Part shown: positions 14,590 through 23,351 of the stretch, in pieces
How the letters are laid out: each line of letters opens with the position of its first letter
Position numbering within the stretch: the stretch's first letter is position 1
NCBI RefSeq assembly: GCF_023653175.1
Contig: NZ_JAMNXL010000010.1
Coordinates: 1-40,200 of the forward strand
Source of the DNA: Erythrobacter sp.
GTDB taxonomy: Bacteria; Pseudomonadota; Alphaproteobacteria; Sphingomonadales; Sphingomonadaceae
Reading direction: 5' to 3'
Length of the DNA stretch: 40,200 nucleotides
The notes under the pieces: model-generated
Seen by the model: the letters and a program-made list of their open reading frames with translations, nothing else
The model's database searches: none
What the model was told of the DNA's origin: nothing
Program-made: the position numbers and the translations under genes

Positions 14590-15636
14590 CTACTCCGCAG
14601 CCTCAGCCCCAAACAGCCCAATCTCAGGCAGCTCCACGCCATCCTCATTAACCGCCTTGGCCTTCTGCCGCTTGTCAAACGACGACCACACGGTGTTCCA
14701 ATCACCGCGCGTCGCGCCCTTCGAATATTCGGTCGCGCGGGTTTCGAAGAAGTTGGCGTGCTCCACACCGTTCAGCAGCGGCGCGAGCCACGGCAGGGGG
14801 TGTTCCTCGATCATGTAGATTTCCTGGAGGCCCAGCTGCTTCAGGCGCCAGTCGGCGATGTAGCGGATGTAGCGCTTGATCTCCTTGGCGCTCATGCCGT
14901 CGACCGGGCCCATTTCGAAGGCGAGGTCGATGAAGGCGTCCTCAAGGCGGACGGTCTTCTGGCAGATGTCGATCAGGTCTTCCTTCACCGCCTTGGTGAG
15001 GCACTGGCGTTCCTCGCAGAAGGTGTGGAAGAGCTTGATGATGCCTTCGCAGTGCAGGCTCTCGTCGCGGACCGACCAGCTGACGATCTGGCCCATGCCC
15101 TTCATCTTGTTGTGGCGCGGGAAGTTCATCAGCATCGCGAAGCTGGCGAAGAGCTGGAGCCCCTCGGTGAAGCCGCCGAACACGGCGAGCGTGCGGGCGA
15201 TGTCTTCATCGCTGTCGACGTTGAAGGTCTGCAGGAAATCGTGCTTGTCCTTCATTTCCTCGTATTCGAGGAAGGCGGAGTATTCCGCCTCGGGCATGCC
15301 GATGGTGTCGAGCAGGTGCGAGTACGCCGCGATGTGCACCGTCTCCATGTTGGAGAAGGCGGCGAGCATCATCTTGATCTCGGTCGGCTTGAACACGCGG
15401 CCGTAATTTTCGTGGTAGCAGTTCTGCACCTCGACATCGGCCTGGGTGAAGAAGCGGAAGATCTGGGTGAGCAGGTTGCGCTCGTTCTCGGAGATCTTCT
15501 GCGCCCAGTCGCGGCAATCCTCGCCCAGCGGCACTTCCTCGGGCATCCAGTGGATCTGCTGCTGGCGCTTCCAGAAGTCGTAGGCCCAGGGATACTGGAA
15601 GGGCTTGTAGGTGTTGCGGGCTTCGAGCAGCGACAT
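14590..15636 (-). CDS. nrdB: Ribonucleoside-diphosphate reductase beta subunit, class Ia
   Basis: NrdB (348 aa) carries the diiron-tyrosyl radical cofactor that starts reduction of ribonucleotides by NrdA. By spacing to the E. coli enzyme the iron ligands are Asp67, Glu98, His101, Glu158, Glu192 and His195, with the radical tyrosine at Tyr105 (METVHIAAYSHLLD); all are present, so it is a tyrosyl-radical type. The C-terminal tail (ELPEIGLFGAEAAE) is acidic, as needed to dock on NrdA. It lies downstream of nrdA and a small membrane protein gene, and directly upstream of the toxin cassette. Confidence 0.97.
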   Translation of the reverse strand: MSLLEARNTYKPFQYPWAYDFWKRQQQIHWMPEEVPLGEDCRDWAQKISENERNLLTQIFRFFTQADVEVQNCYHENYGRVFKPTEIKMMLAAFSNMETVHIAAYSHLLDTIGMPEAEYSAFLEYEEMKDKHDFLQTFNVDSDEDIARTLAVFGGFTEGLQLFASFAMLMNFPRHNKMKGMGQIVSWSVRDESLHCEGIIKLFHTFCEERQCLTKAVKEDLIDICQKTVRLEDAFIDLAFEMGPVDGMSAKEIKRYIRYIADWRLKQLGLQEIYMIEEHPLPWLAPLLNGVEHANFFETRATEYSKGATRGDWNTVWSSFDKRQKAKAVNEDGVELPEIGLFGAEAAE

Positions 15637-15705
15637 GGGCGGACACTCCGATTGGAAAGACGATATTAGCAGATACGGGCGCGCGGGGCGCTCGGATTCA
15701 AACGG

Positions 15706-15891
15706 TCAGGGCCAGTAGGCGACGAGGATGATCAGGCAGAGCGGCGCGAGCATCGTGACCATCGCGATGTGGATCATCGCGGCGTTGAAGGCGTGGCCGG
15801 GCGTGTCGCGCTTGAGTTCGCGCACCGCGCTGATCCCGAACCACAGGCTGACGGCAAGGCCGAGCAGCGCGGCGATGATGGGCATGTTCAT
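15706..15891 (-). CDS. Small two-helix membrane protein between nrdA and nrdB
   Basis: This 61-aa protein has two hydrophobic helices (about 4-22 and 38-60) joined by a charged loop (RELKRDTPGHAFN). No family is recognised with certainty. It lies 37 bp after nrdA and 69 bp before nrdB on the same strand, so it would be co-transcribed with them. A link to ribonucleotide reductase is suggested only by position. The frame is short, but its clean hydrophobic pattern supports a real gene. Confidence 0.7.
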   Translation of the reverse strand: MNMPIIAALLGLAVSLWFGISAVRELKRDTPGHAFNAAMIHIAMVTMLAPLCLIILVAYWP

Positions 15892-15928
15892 CTCAGTCTC
15901 TCCCCCTGACCCGGTGCCCGGACGGCCC

Positions 15929-17965
15929 TTACTGGCAGCTCAGGCATTCCTCGTAATCGGTCTCGGCGCTGAGTTCGATCTTGGCGAGGGCGGAGGTGTT
16001 GTCGGCCTCGACCCCGCCGGCGAAACCGGCGCGCTGCACGGACTTGGAGCGCAGGTAATAGAGCGACTTGATGCCCTTCTCCCACGCCTGGTAGTGCAGC
16101 ATCATCAGATCCCACTTGTCGACATCGGCCGGGATGAACAGGTTCAGCGACTGGGCCTGATCGATATAGGGCGTGCGGTCGGCAGCGAATTCGAGCAGCC
16201 AGCGCTGGTCGATCTCGAAGCTGGTCTTGTAGACCGCCTTTTCCTCCGGCGTCAGGAAGTCGAGGTGCTGCACCGACCCGCCGCGTTCGAGGATCGAGTT
16301 CCAGACATTGGTCGAGTTCTTGGCCTTCTTCTCGAGCAGCTTTTCGAGGTACGGATTGCGCACGATGAAGCTGCCCGAGAGGGTCTTGTGGGTGTAGATG
16401 TTGGCCGGGATCGGCTCGATGCACGCCGAGGTGCCGCCGCATATGATCGAGATCGACGCGGTCGGCGCGATCGCCATCTTGCAGCTGAAGCGCTCCATCG
16501 CGCCCATGTCGGCCGCATCGGGGCAGGGCCCACGCTCCTGCGCGAGCAGCATCGAGGCTTCGGAGGCCCTGGCGTGGATGTGCTTGAACATCGTCAGGTT
16601 CAGCGCCTTGGCCATCGCGCTTTCAAAGGCGACGCCCTTTTGCTGCAAGTACGAGTGGAAGCCCATCACCCCGAGGCCGACTGAACGTTCGCGGCTGGCG
16701 GAGTACTTGGCGCGGGCCATCTCGTCCGGCGCGCGGTCGATATAGTCCTGCAGCACGTTGTCGAGGAAGCGCATCACGTCCTCGATGAAGAGCTTGTCGC
16801 CCTTCCACTCTTCCCAGGTCTCGAGGTTCAATGACGACAGGCAGCACACCGCGGTGCGGTCATTGCCGAGGTGGTCGATGCCGGTGGGGAGGGTGATTTC
16901 CGAGCACAGGTTCGAGGTCGAGACCTTGAGGCCCAGATCGCGGTGATGCTTGGGCATCATGCGGTTCACGGTGTCGTTGAAGACGATGTAGGGCTCGCCC
17001 GTCGCCAGCCGGGTCTCGACCAGCTTCTGGAACAGCGAGCGCGCGTCGACCTTGCCGCGCACGCTCCCGTCACGCGGGGACTTCAATTCGAACTCGGCCC
17101 CTTCGCGCACCGCGTTCATGAACTCGTCGGTGACGAGCACGCCGTGGTGGAGGTTCAGCGCCTTGCGGTTGAAGTCACCGCTCGGCTTGCGGATCTCGAG
17201 GAACTCCTCGATTTCCGGGTGGCTGATGTCGAGATAGCAGGCCGCCGACCCGCGCCGCAGCGAGCCCTGCGAAATCGCCAGCGTGAGGCTGTCCATCACC
17301 CGCACGAAGGGAATGATGCCCGAGGTCTTGCCATTGAGGCCGACCGGCTCGCCGATGCCGCGGACATTGCCCCAATAGGTGCCGATCCCGCCGCCCTTCG
17401 ACGCGAGCCAGACGTTCTCGTTCCAGGTGCCGACGATCCCTTCGAGGCTGTCCTCGACCGAATTGAGGTAGCACGAGATCGGCAGGCCGCGATTGGTGCC
17501 GCCGTTCGAGAGCACGGGGGTGGCGGGCATGAACCACAGGTTCGAGATATAGCCATAGAGCCGCTGGGCGTGATCCTGATCGTCGGCATAGGCATCCGCG
17601 ACGCGGGCGAAGAGATCCTGATAGGTCTCGCCGGGCAGCAGATAGCGGTCGGTCAGGGTGTCCTTGCCGAATTCGGTGAGGCGCGCATCGCGCGAGGGAT
17701 CGGTCACCACGGTGAAGCGGCGGTCGTTGACCTTCTTGCTGTCCGTCTTGCCCGCATCCTTCATGGCCGTGGCCATGGCGCCCGCCAGCGCCTCACCCGC
17801 CTTGGCGGCGATCAGGGCATCGGAGCCGGTATCGGTGGTTTTCATCGTCACGGCCTTTTCGTTTTCGGTGGGCTTTTCATCCCCCGCAGGCGCAGCGGCA
17901 TTGGTGCCCGCATCCAGCTCATTGGTCACATCATCCGGCACGTTGTCGCTCGCCTTGAAATCCAT
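15929..17965 (-). CDS. nrdA: Ribonucleoside-diphosphate reductase alpha subunit, class Ia
   Basis: NrdA (678 aa) reduces ribonucleoside diphosphates to deoxy forms. Conserved parts include PATPVLSNGGTNRGLPISCYLNS with the first active-site cysteine, NLCSEITLP, and the C-terminal redox pair CLSC at the very end. The N-terminal 85 residues are Ala/Thr/Lys-rich and do not look like the ATP-cone (the activity-site domain) found in E. coli NrdA, and the protein is about 80 residues shorter. The ATG at 17965 follows GGGG at six bases; a GTG at 17977 would add four residues. A sigma70-like promoter lies about 60 bp upstream. Confidence 0.96.
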   Translation of the reverse strand: MDFKASDNVPDDVTNELDAGTNAAAPAGDEKPTENEKAVTMKTTDTGSDALIAAKAGEALAGAMATAMKDAGKTDSKKVNDRRFTVVTDPSRDARLTEFGKDTLTDRYLLPGETYQDLFARVADAYADDQDHAQRLYGYISNLWFMPATPVLSNGGTNRGLPISCYLNSVEDSLEGIVGTWNENVWLASKGGGIGTYWGNVRGIGEPVGLNGKTSGIIPFVRVMDSLTLAISQGSLRRGSAACYLDISHPEIEEFLEIRKPSGDFNRKALNLHHGVLVTDEFMNAVREGAEFELKSPRDGSVRGKVDARSLFQKLVETRLATGEPYIVFNDTVNRMMPKHHRDLGLKVSTSNLCSEITLPTGIDHLGNDRTAVCCLSSLNLETWEEWKGDKLFIEDVMRFLDNVLQDYIDRAPDEMARAKYSASRERSVGLGVMGFHSYLQQKGVAFESAMAKALNLTMFKHIHARASEASMLLAQERGPCPDAADMGAMERFSCKMAIAPTASISIICGGTSACIEPIPANIYTHKTLSGSFIVRNPYLEKLLEKKAKNSTNVWNSILERGGSVQHLDFLTPEEKAVYKTSFEIDQRWLLEFAADRTPYIDQAQSLNLFIPADVDKWDLMMLHYQAWEKGIKSLYYLRSKSVQRAGFAGGVEADNTSALAKIELSAETDYEECLSCQ

Positions 17966-18523
17966 CGTCAGCCCCACTTGTCCCCCGAATCGGGCCTATG
18001 ACACAAGAGGCCATGTTCCGATTCTGTTCTATACCGGCGGGTCCACAGACTTGCCAACAGTCAGCGCCCGGTTGGGCGTGCTGGCAGGTCGGTCGATCCC
18101 GTTCTGAGCGCTTGGCGGACCCGTGTTCCTGAGCGACTCCTTTCCCGTTCACTCCGCTGGGGAGCGGCGGGGAAGTCACCATGGGTTGGGGGTCCGATTT
18201 GCGCCGAACCACTAGATGATGAATCACCTGCGGACTCCCGTCAATCGGCGATTAGGCACTTAGTTACCATTACGGGGGTGTTTCAGACCCGTGTCAAACC
18301 CGCGACGCATGGACCAAGCTTGAGTCGCGGACCCCGCAAGCCCCAAACTGAATCTGTGAAGAAAAATATGGTGATTGAATCATTCGAATCCAGCCGTGAA
18401 TCTTTTGCACGGGCGGGAGTTCGATTGTTGCGCGGAAGGCGCGCGGAACGGGCGCCGGGAACCGGGGAGCGAACGTCCGCAATCGGATGGCGGCGGCCCA
18501 AGGCTTGTGTCCCGGGGCAGGCA
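17966..18523. promoter_or_regulatory. nrdA upstream region with nine GANTC sites
   Basis: This 558-bp gap has no convincing gene. GANTC pentamers occur at 18020, 18135, 18221, 18233, 18322, 18350, 18377, 18386 and 18398 (first base), nine in 383 bp against about 1.5 expected for random sequence. The last five crowd into 81 bp together with the palindromes TGATTGAATCA (18372-18382) and ATTCGAAT (18382-18389). GANTC is the CcrM methylation site of alphaproteobacteria and is read by GcrA. Cell-cycle control of nrdA is inferred. Confidence 0.6.
18028..18057 (-). promoter_or_regulatory. Putative nrdA promoter
   Basis: On the minus strand TTGGCA (18057-18052) and TATAGA (18033-18028) are 18 bp apart, a good sigma70-like match. 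The predicted start is near 18021, giving a leader of about 55 nt to the nrdA ATG. A GATTC methylation site (18020-18024) falls on the predicted start. No convincing NrdR box was seen. Confidence 0.5.
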
Positions 18524-19303
18524 TCAGACCGTGGGGACCGTTCCACCATCGATGACGTATTCGCTGCCCGTGATGCTTGCCGCCCGGTCCGAGGCAAGGA
18601 AGGCGATCAGGCTGGCGACCTCGCCGGGCGAGGAGGGGCGGCCGAGCGGAATGCCGCCGAGCGCCTGCATGATCTGCTGCTTGCCAGCCGCGATCCCGCC
18701 GCCCGACGCTTCGCCAAGGCGGGTGGCGAGTGCAACAGCCGCCTCGGTCTCGATCCAGCCGGGCGAGACCCTTACGACCCTCACGCCCCGCGGCCCGACC
18801 TCTTTCGAGAGGCTCTTGCTGTAGGTCGACAGCGCCGCCTTGGCCGCGGCGTAGGCGGTCGTCGCCTCAGGCAGGGGCAGGCGGTTCTGGATCGAGGTGA
18901 CATGGATGACCACGCCGCTCCCGCGCGCTATCATGTCCGGCACAAGTGCGCGGTCGAGCCGCACGGCCGGCATCAGGTTGAGCGCAAGCTCCTCGGCCCA
19001 ATGATCGTCTCCCAGTGCCGCAAATCCGCCTGCGGGAGCCGAAGAGCCGCCGAGCATATGGACGATGATATCGACCGCCCCCAGCCGTTCGCGCGCAGCT
19101 GCGGCGAGCAGGCCTGCGCCTTCGGCGGTGGCGAGATCGGCGGCGACGAACATGTCCTCGGCCAGATCGTCCGGCCTGCTGCGGGCACTGGTGAGCACCG
19201 CGGCGCCCAGGTCCCGGAACAGCGCCACGGTTGCAGCGCCCGCACCGCGCGTGCCCGAGGTGATGAGGGCGCGCTTTCCCTCGAGCGAGATGAACGGGGT
19301 CAT
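18524..19303 (-). CDS. SDR family oxidoreductase
   Basis: This 259-aa protein is a classical short-chain dehydrogenase/reductase. The nucleotide motif is a variant, SGTRGAG (16-22) where TGxxxGxG is usual. The catalytic Ser137, Tyr151 and Lys155 are in place (TSIQN ... [11 protein letters not shown]). HMLGG replaces the usual NNAG. The C-terminal GSEYVIDGG is typical. Substrate is unknown. Its start overlaps the stop of the NTF2-like gene by four bases, so both form a unit divergent from the LysR gene, which likely controls them. Confidence 0.9.
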   Translation of the reverse strand: MTPFISLEGKRALITSGTRGAGAATVALFRDLGAAVLTSARSRPDDLAEDMFVAADLATAEGAGLLAAAARERLGAVDIIVHMLGGSSAPAGGFAALGDDHWAEELALNLMPAVRLDRALVPDMIARGSGVVIHVTSIQNRLPLPEATTAYAAAKAALSTYSKSLSKEVGPRGVRVVRVSPGWIETEAAVALATRLGEASGGGIAAGKQQIMQALGGIPLGRPSSPGEVASLIAFLASDRAASITGSEYVIDGGTVPTV

Positions 19304-19629
19304 GGCGCGATCTCCAGCCGGGTGATGAGGCCCGCGCCCAACGTGAAGGCATAGCGCAGGTCGATCGGGCTGCCGGGGAAGTCGCCGGTAAGGCGCGCGG
19401 TGACGATGGTCTGACCGTCATGCTCGGCCATGGCGAAGGGCTCGGCGGTGTAGCTGTATTGCGTCGATGCTGCGGCCTTCCAACCGGCGATCTGGTCGCG
19501 GCCCGTGTAGGTGCGGCGCTCGTCGACGACGACGGCGTCTTCGGCGAACCGGCGGGAAAAGGCGGCGCTGTCGCCAGCCGCGTCCGCGCTGAAATAGGCG
19601 GCGATGGCGGGAGGTAGGGAGATCGTCAT
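19300..19629 (-). CDS. NTF2/SnoaL-like protein
   Basis: This 109-aa single-domain protein has the NTF2-like pattern (nuclear transport factor 2 family): an N-terminal helix ([46 protein letters not shown]) and later strands ([43 protein letters not shown]). Members are small enzymes or binding proteins; no catalytic residues can be named. It is the first gene of a two-gene unit with the SDR (ATGA overlap) and is divergent from the LysR regulator. Confidence 0.85.
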   Translation of the reverse strand: MTISLPPAIAAYFSADAAGDSAAFSRRFAEDAVVVDERRTYTGRDQIAGWKAAASTQYSYTAEPFAMAEHDGQTIVTARLTGDFPGSPIDLRYAFTLGAGLITRLEIAP

Positions 19630-19699
19630 GGCATTGCTCCTGCTGGGCGCACTCGTGGTGCTGAAAGGTGCAATTTAGCGTTGGACATTAGCTGCGATA

Positions 19700-19721
19700 A
19701 TCGTGATGAATCGCGATGAAT
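19700..19721. promoter_or_regulatory. Putative LysR-type operator
   Basis: Between the divergent NTF2-like and lysR genes, ATCG (19700-19703) and CGAT (19714-19717) form a dyad, and the 10-bp near-repeats CGTGATGAAT and CGCGATGAAT follow each other at 19702-19721. The site ends about 20 bp before the lysR start, as expected for autoregulation. Confidence 0.4.
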
Positions 19722-19740
19722 AGTTTCGAAAGGCGGGATA

Positions 19741-20646
19741 ATGGCTGATCTGGGCCTGACGCGATTGAACGCGGTCCTCGCAGTGGCGCGGCTCGGATCG
19801 TTCCGTGCGGCGGCAAGCACAATGGGCATGTCGCCCACGGCCCTTGGCAATGCGGTCGGCGCGCTCGAGAAACAGATCGGCGTCCGCCTCTTCAATCGCA
19901 CCACCCGCAGTGTCGCCCTGACCGAGGCCGGGCGCGCGTTCATCGAGGAGGTCGGCCCTGCGCTGCGCATGATCGACGCGGCGATGGAAGGCGCCCGGGC
20001 GCATCAGGACACGCCTTCCGGCACGCTGCGGATCAACGCCTTCGCCAGCGCTGCGCGCGAGGTGCTTGCGCCGCTCATCCTCGAATATGTGCGGCGCTTC
20101 CCGCGGGTTCACATCGATCTGGTGACCGACGGCCGGATGATCGACATCGTCGCTGCCGGATTCGATTTCGGCATCCGCAGGATCGACTTCGTTCCGGCCG
20201 ACATGATCGCGCTGCGGCTTGGCACGCCGCGCCGCCATGCCGTGGTGGCAACGCCGCGCTACCTGTCGGCCCACCCCGCCCCGCGTGTGCCCGCCGATCT
20301 GCTGCGGCACGCCTGCGTCCGCATCCGCCTGCCAAGCGGCGAGCTTTACCGCTGGCACTTCGAGAAAGACGGAGATGCCGAACAGGTCGCCGTGCACGGC
20401 CCGGTGACTGTCGACGAGGCCAGCCTCGCCCGGATCGCCGTGCTGAAGGATATCGGCATCGGCTATTTCATGGAACACGACATCGCCGAGGATCTGGCGG
20501 AGGGGCGGTTGGTGCGGGTTCTGGAAGAGTGGACTCCGGCGTTGCCGGACCTGTGCCTCTACTATTCCGACCGGCGCAATTCATCGGCCGCGTTCCGCGC
20601 CTTCGTGGAGCTGGCGCGGGAACTGTCCGTTACCGCGCACACCTGA
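19741..20646 (+). CDS. LysR family transcriptional regulator
   Basis: This 301-aa protein has an N-terminal winged helix-turn-helix (about 6-64: [56 protein letters not shown]) and a periplasmic-binding-like effector domain (about 92-298). The length is standard. It is divergent from the NTF2-SDR unit, separated by about 110 bp holding a dyad, and probably regulates that unit in response to an unknown small molecule. The ATG has AAGGCGGG upstream. Confidence 0.93.
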   Translation: MADLGLTRLNAVLAVARLGSFRAAASTMGMSPTALGNAVGALEKQIGVRLFNRTTRSVALTEAGRAFIEEVGPALRMIDAAMEGARAHQDTPSGTLRINAFASAAREVLAPLILEYVRRFPRVHIDLVTDGRMIDIVAAGFDFGIRRIDFVPADMIALRLGTPRRHAVVATPRYLSAHPAPRVPADLLRHACVRIRLPSGELYRWHFEKDGDAEQVAVHGPVTVDEASLARIAVLKDIGIGYFMEHDIAEDLAEGRLVRVLEEWTPALPDLCLYYSDRRNSSAAFRAFVELARELSVTAHT

Positions 20647-20661
20647 CTGGCATGGCGCCCG

Positions 20662-22278
20662 CTATTGCGGGTTCTGCGCCTCCGCAATTCCTTGCGCGGT
20701 CTTGTAGTCTGGCTTGCCGTTGTTGAGCCTGAGCGAGCGGTCGGTGAGGATGTAGAGCCGCGGGATCTTGTAGCCCGCCAGCCCCGCGCGGGCGTGGGCG
20801 TCGAGGGCGGCTTCTTCCACCTCGCCCTCGGGCTGCACCACGGCGACGATCTTGCGGCCGAAGCGCGGGTCGGGGAGGCTCACCACCCGCACGTCCTTCA
20901 CCGCGGGGTGGCCCATCAGCACCGCCTCGACCTCTTCCGGAAAAACCTTCTCGCCGCCGGTGTTGATGCACATGTTGTCGCGGCCGATGAATTCGAGGGT
21001 GCCATCGGGGCTCCAGCGCGCACGGTCGCCGGTCATCAGCCAGCGCTGGCCGCCGATGACGGGGAAGGTCTGCGCGTTTTTCTCGTCCTCGCCGAGGTAG
21101 CCCAAGGGCAGCGGGCCGGTGCGCGCGACGATGCCGATACCGTCGGTGCCGGGGAGGATTTCATTGAAGTGCTCGTCGAACAGTTTCGTCTCGCGCCCCG
21201 GCAGCGGCTGGAACTTGCCGCCGCCTGACGATCCCGCCGCGGTGGTGACGACGATCCCGGTGCCCGAGCTTTCCGAGGAACCCAGCGCGTCGATGATCAT
21301 CAGGGCCGGATGGTGAGCGATCAGCCGCGCCTTCAAGGCAGGCGAGAACACCGCGCCCGAGGAGGTGATGCTCCTGAGGCTCGCCAGCACCTCGGCCCCG
21401 TCACCCCGCGCGTCGAGCCGGTCGGCCAGCGGCAGGGCGAAGGCGTCGCCGACAATGAACGCGCCTCTTGCACCAAGGCGCGCGATTTCATCGAGGGCGA
21501 GATCGGCGTCGAACTTCGGCCCCGGCAGCAGCGCCAGCGTGCCGCCCTTCAAGAGGTGGATCACCGCAGTAAACTGCCCCGCGCCATGCATCAGCGGCGA
21601 GAGCAGCAGCAGCGGCGAGGTGCTCGCCGGGTGCTCGGGGCCGATCGCGGCGGCTTGCGCGACCTGCTCCTCGAGGCTGGCGACTACCAGCGGCGGGGTG
21701 CCCGGCGGGCGCTGCCACACCCCGATATTGAACGCGCCCCAGGCCTGATCCATCGGCCACATCACCGCCTTGGGCATGCCGGTCGTGCCGCCGGTCGCGG
21801 TGAGGAACAGCGCTTGCCCGTCATCATGGATGGTGAAGCCTGCGGGCAGCGGGGTCTGGCACAGCGCGTCCCAATCCCCGCTCCCGACATCGACCGTCAG
21901 CGTGCCGGCAGGCATCGCGTCGCGGGCGATGGCGGCAAAATCGCTCTCGGTGAACAGCGCCTTCAATCCGAAGCGGTTGAAGATGTCGGCGAGCTCGCGG
22001 GTCTTGTAGTGGTAGTTCACGTTGACCGGCACCAGCCCGGCCTTGATGCACCCGAAATAGGCCAGAATGTAGTCCGGCGTGTTGCGCAGCATCTGCCCGG
22101 CGATGTCTCCGGGGCCCAGGCCGCGCGCGCGCAATCCGGCGGCGATCCGGTCGGTGACGGCGTCGAGCTCGCCCCAGCTCACCACCCGGCTTCCGTGCAC
22201 CAGAGCGCGCCGCTCGGACGGGATCGCTCCCGCCAGCGCCTTCAGCACAGTCCCGAAATTCGCCCCCGCAAATGCCAT
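20662..22278 (-). CDS. Acyl-CoA synthetase (AMP-binding)
   Basis: This 538-aa enzyme activates a carboxylic acid to its CoA thioester through an acyl-adenylate. Motifs: the phosphate-binding loop TATGGTTGMPK (160-170), MTGDRARWSPDGTLEFIGRDNMCINTGGEKVFPEEVE in the hinge and C-terminal part, and the likely catalytic lysine in RLNNGKPDYK near the end. Substrate cannot be told from sequence; nearby Rieske oxygenase, VOC and SDR genes suggest an aromatic or alicyclic acid. The ATG at 22278 is preferred to a GTG at 22284. It is divergent from the LuxR-type gene. Confidence 0.92.
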   Translation of the reverse strand: MAFAGANFGTVLKALAGAIPSERRALVHGSRVVSWGELDAVTDRIAAGLRARGLGPGDIAGQMLRNTPDYILAYFGCIKAGLVPVNVNYHYKTRELADIFNRFGLKALFTESDFAAIARDAMPAGTLTVDVGSGDWDALCQTPLPAGFTIHDDGQALFLTATGGTTGMPKAVMWPMDQAWGAFNIGVWQRPPGTPPLVVASLEEQVAQAAAIGPEHPASTSPLLLLSPLMHGAGQFTAVIHLLKGGTLALLPGPKFDADLALDEIARLGARGAFIVGDAFALPLADRLDARGDGAEVLASLRSITSSGAVFSPALKARLIAHHPALMIIDALGSSESSGTGIVVTTAAGSSGGGKFQPLPGRETKLFDEHFNEILPGTDGIGIVARTGPLPLGYLGEDEKNAQTFPVIGGQRWLMTGDRARWSPDGTLEFIGRDNMCINTGGEKVFPEEVEAVLMGHPAVKDVRVVSLPDPRFGRKIVAVVQPEGEVEEAALDAHARAGLAGYKIPRLYILTDRSLRLNNGKPDYKTAQGIAEAQNPQ

Positions 22279-22409
22279 CCGCACGCGCCTCCTGTCTGTT
22301 TCGCTAGCCCCCGTGCGCTCCGGATTCCCCTACGTAAATAATGAGGAGATTCCGAAAAATTGCGGTATTCTCCCGAATCAGAAAACAAAGAGAGGAGCAA
22401 GGGCGCCAA

Positions 22410-23219
22410 ATGGCTACCAATGTTGTCGAACTGCGCACGCCCCAGGGCCGCGAATCGCTCGATCTGCTGCTCGAACAGGTCACGATCACCTGCCCCGAGG
22501 ACATTCACGACGCCGCTGTGAACCTCGCCCGGATCGCGCAGGAACGCGGCATGCAGATCGCGGTGTGCGACGACATTTCCTCCAAGGAACCGATGGTCGA
22601 TGCCGAGGGCACGATCCTCAACGCCGACATCTTCCGCTGGCTCGATGACGGCGCGCGCTGGTGGGAGGACCACCGCCTCGCGCTGCACTCGCCCCTGCCG
22701 CGCGCCTGCCGCTACGAAAGCGAGCCCTTCTGGGTCAACCGCCACGGCTTCAACACCCGCTGGCGCAACCACTACCTCGCCGAAATCGACATGAACGATT
22801 TCGAGAAGCGCGCCTTGTGCAAGGCGGCGATCGTGGTGCCGGTGCACCTGCCGTTCGGGCAGATCAGCGCGTCGAGCTTCATCAGCATGGACCGCGACAA
22901 GGAAGACCTGTCGGCAGAATTCGCCGAATATGGCGCGCTCTTCGCGATGGTGACGCGGTGCTTCGTCGCCGGCTACGTCCAGGCCAACCGCACCAAGCGG
23001 CGCATCCCTTCGGACTGCGTGCTCTCCAAGCGCGAGGTCGAGTGCCTGCGCTGGGCAGCGATCGGCAAGACCGACAAGGAGATCAGCATGATCCTGAGCC
23101 GCTCGCACGCCACGATCCGCTACCACATCCACCGCGCGGGCGAGAAGCTCGACTCGGTGAACCGCGCGCAGACGATCTTCAAGGCGGGGCAATTGGGTTA
23201 CCTCGGCGCGAGCGACTGA
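22410..23219 (+). CDS. LuxR-type helix-turn-helix regulator
   Basis: This 269-aa protein ends in a LuxR-type DNA-binding domain (about 207-265: LSKREVECLRWAAIGKTDKEISMILSRSHATIRYHIHRAGEKLDSVNRAQ). The N-terminal part (about 10-190) resembles an autoinducer-binding-like fold, with Trp- and Tyr-rich stretches (DDGARWWEDHRLALHSPLPRACRYESEPFWVN), but no LuxI synthase is nearby and the ligand is unknown. The ATG at 22410 follows AGAGAGGAG; an in-frame ATG at 22341 is less likely. It is divergent from the acyl-CoA ligase and may control the catabolic cluster. Confidence 0.88.
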   Translation: MATNVVELRTPQGRESLDLLLEQVTITCPEDIHDAAVNLARIAQERGMQIAVCDDISSKEPMVDAEGTILNADIFRWLDDGARWWEDHRLALHSPLPRACRYESEPFWVNRHGFNTRWRNHYLAEIDMNDFEKRALCKAAIVVPVHLPFGQISASSFISMDRDKEDLSAEFAEYGALFAMVTRCFVAGYVQANRTKRRIPSDCVLSKREVECLRWAAIGKTDKEISMILSRSHATIRYHIHRAGEKLDSVNRAQTIFKAGQLGYLGASD

Positions 23220-23228
23220 CCTTCTTCT

Positions 23229-23250
23229 CCCCTCCCGCTTGCGGGAGGGG
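23229..23250. terminator. GC-rich hairpin, copy 1
   Basis: CCCCTCCCGC and GCGGGAGGGG form a perfect stem just after the luxR stop. The same pair recurs at 23325-23346. Its place at the end of luxR suggests termination, though there is no T-run; it may be a dispersed repeat. Confidence 0.5.
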
Positions 23251-23324
23251 TCGGGGGTGGGCAAGTGATCCGTCGCGTAGGCCCACCCCGCTGCGACTAG
23301 GCCGCTGCGCGACCAAGTCTCGCT

Positions 23325-23346
23325 CCCCTCCCGCAGGCGGGAGGGG
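23325..23346. terminator. GC-rich hairpin, copy 2
   Basis: This is a second perfect copy of the CCCCTCCCGC / GCGGGAGGGG stem, 96 bp from the first, just beyond the VOC gene stop. Together they fill the gap between two convergent genes and can stop transcription from both sides. Confidence 0.5.
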
Positions 23347-23351
23347 TGATC

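Noticed and set aside
12962..14591. Direct repeats flanking the toxin cassette
   Set aside because: GCGCTAG and GCGTTAG near the two edges are weakly similar and too short to call an attachment site or target duplication.
17931..18227. A 98-codon minus-strand frame over the nrdA leader
   Set aside because: It overlaps the predicted nrdA promoter and start, has no ribosome site and its composition is unlike the nearby genes.
17966..18523. NrdR box upstream of nrdA
   Set aside because: I looked for the paired ACACW-type motif typical of NrdR and saw no convincing match near the promoter.
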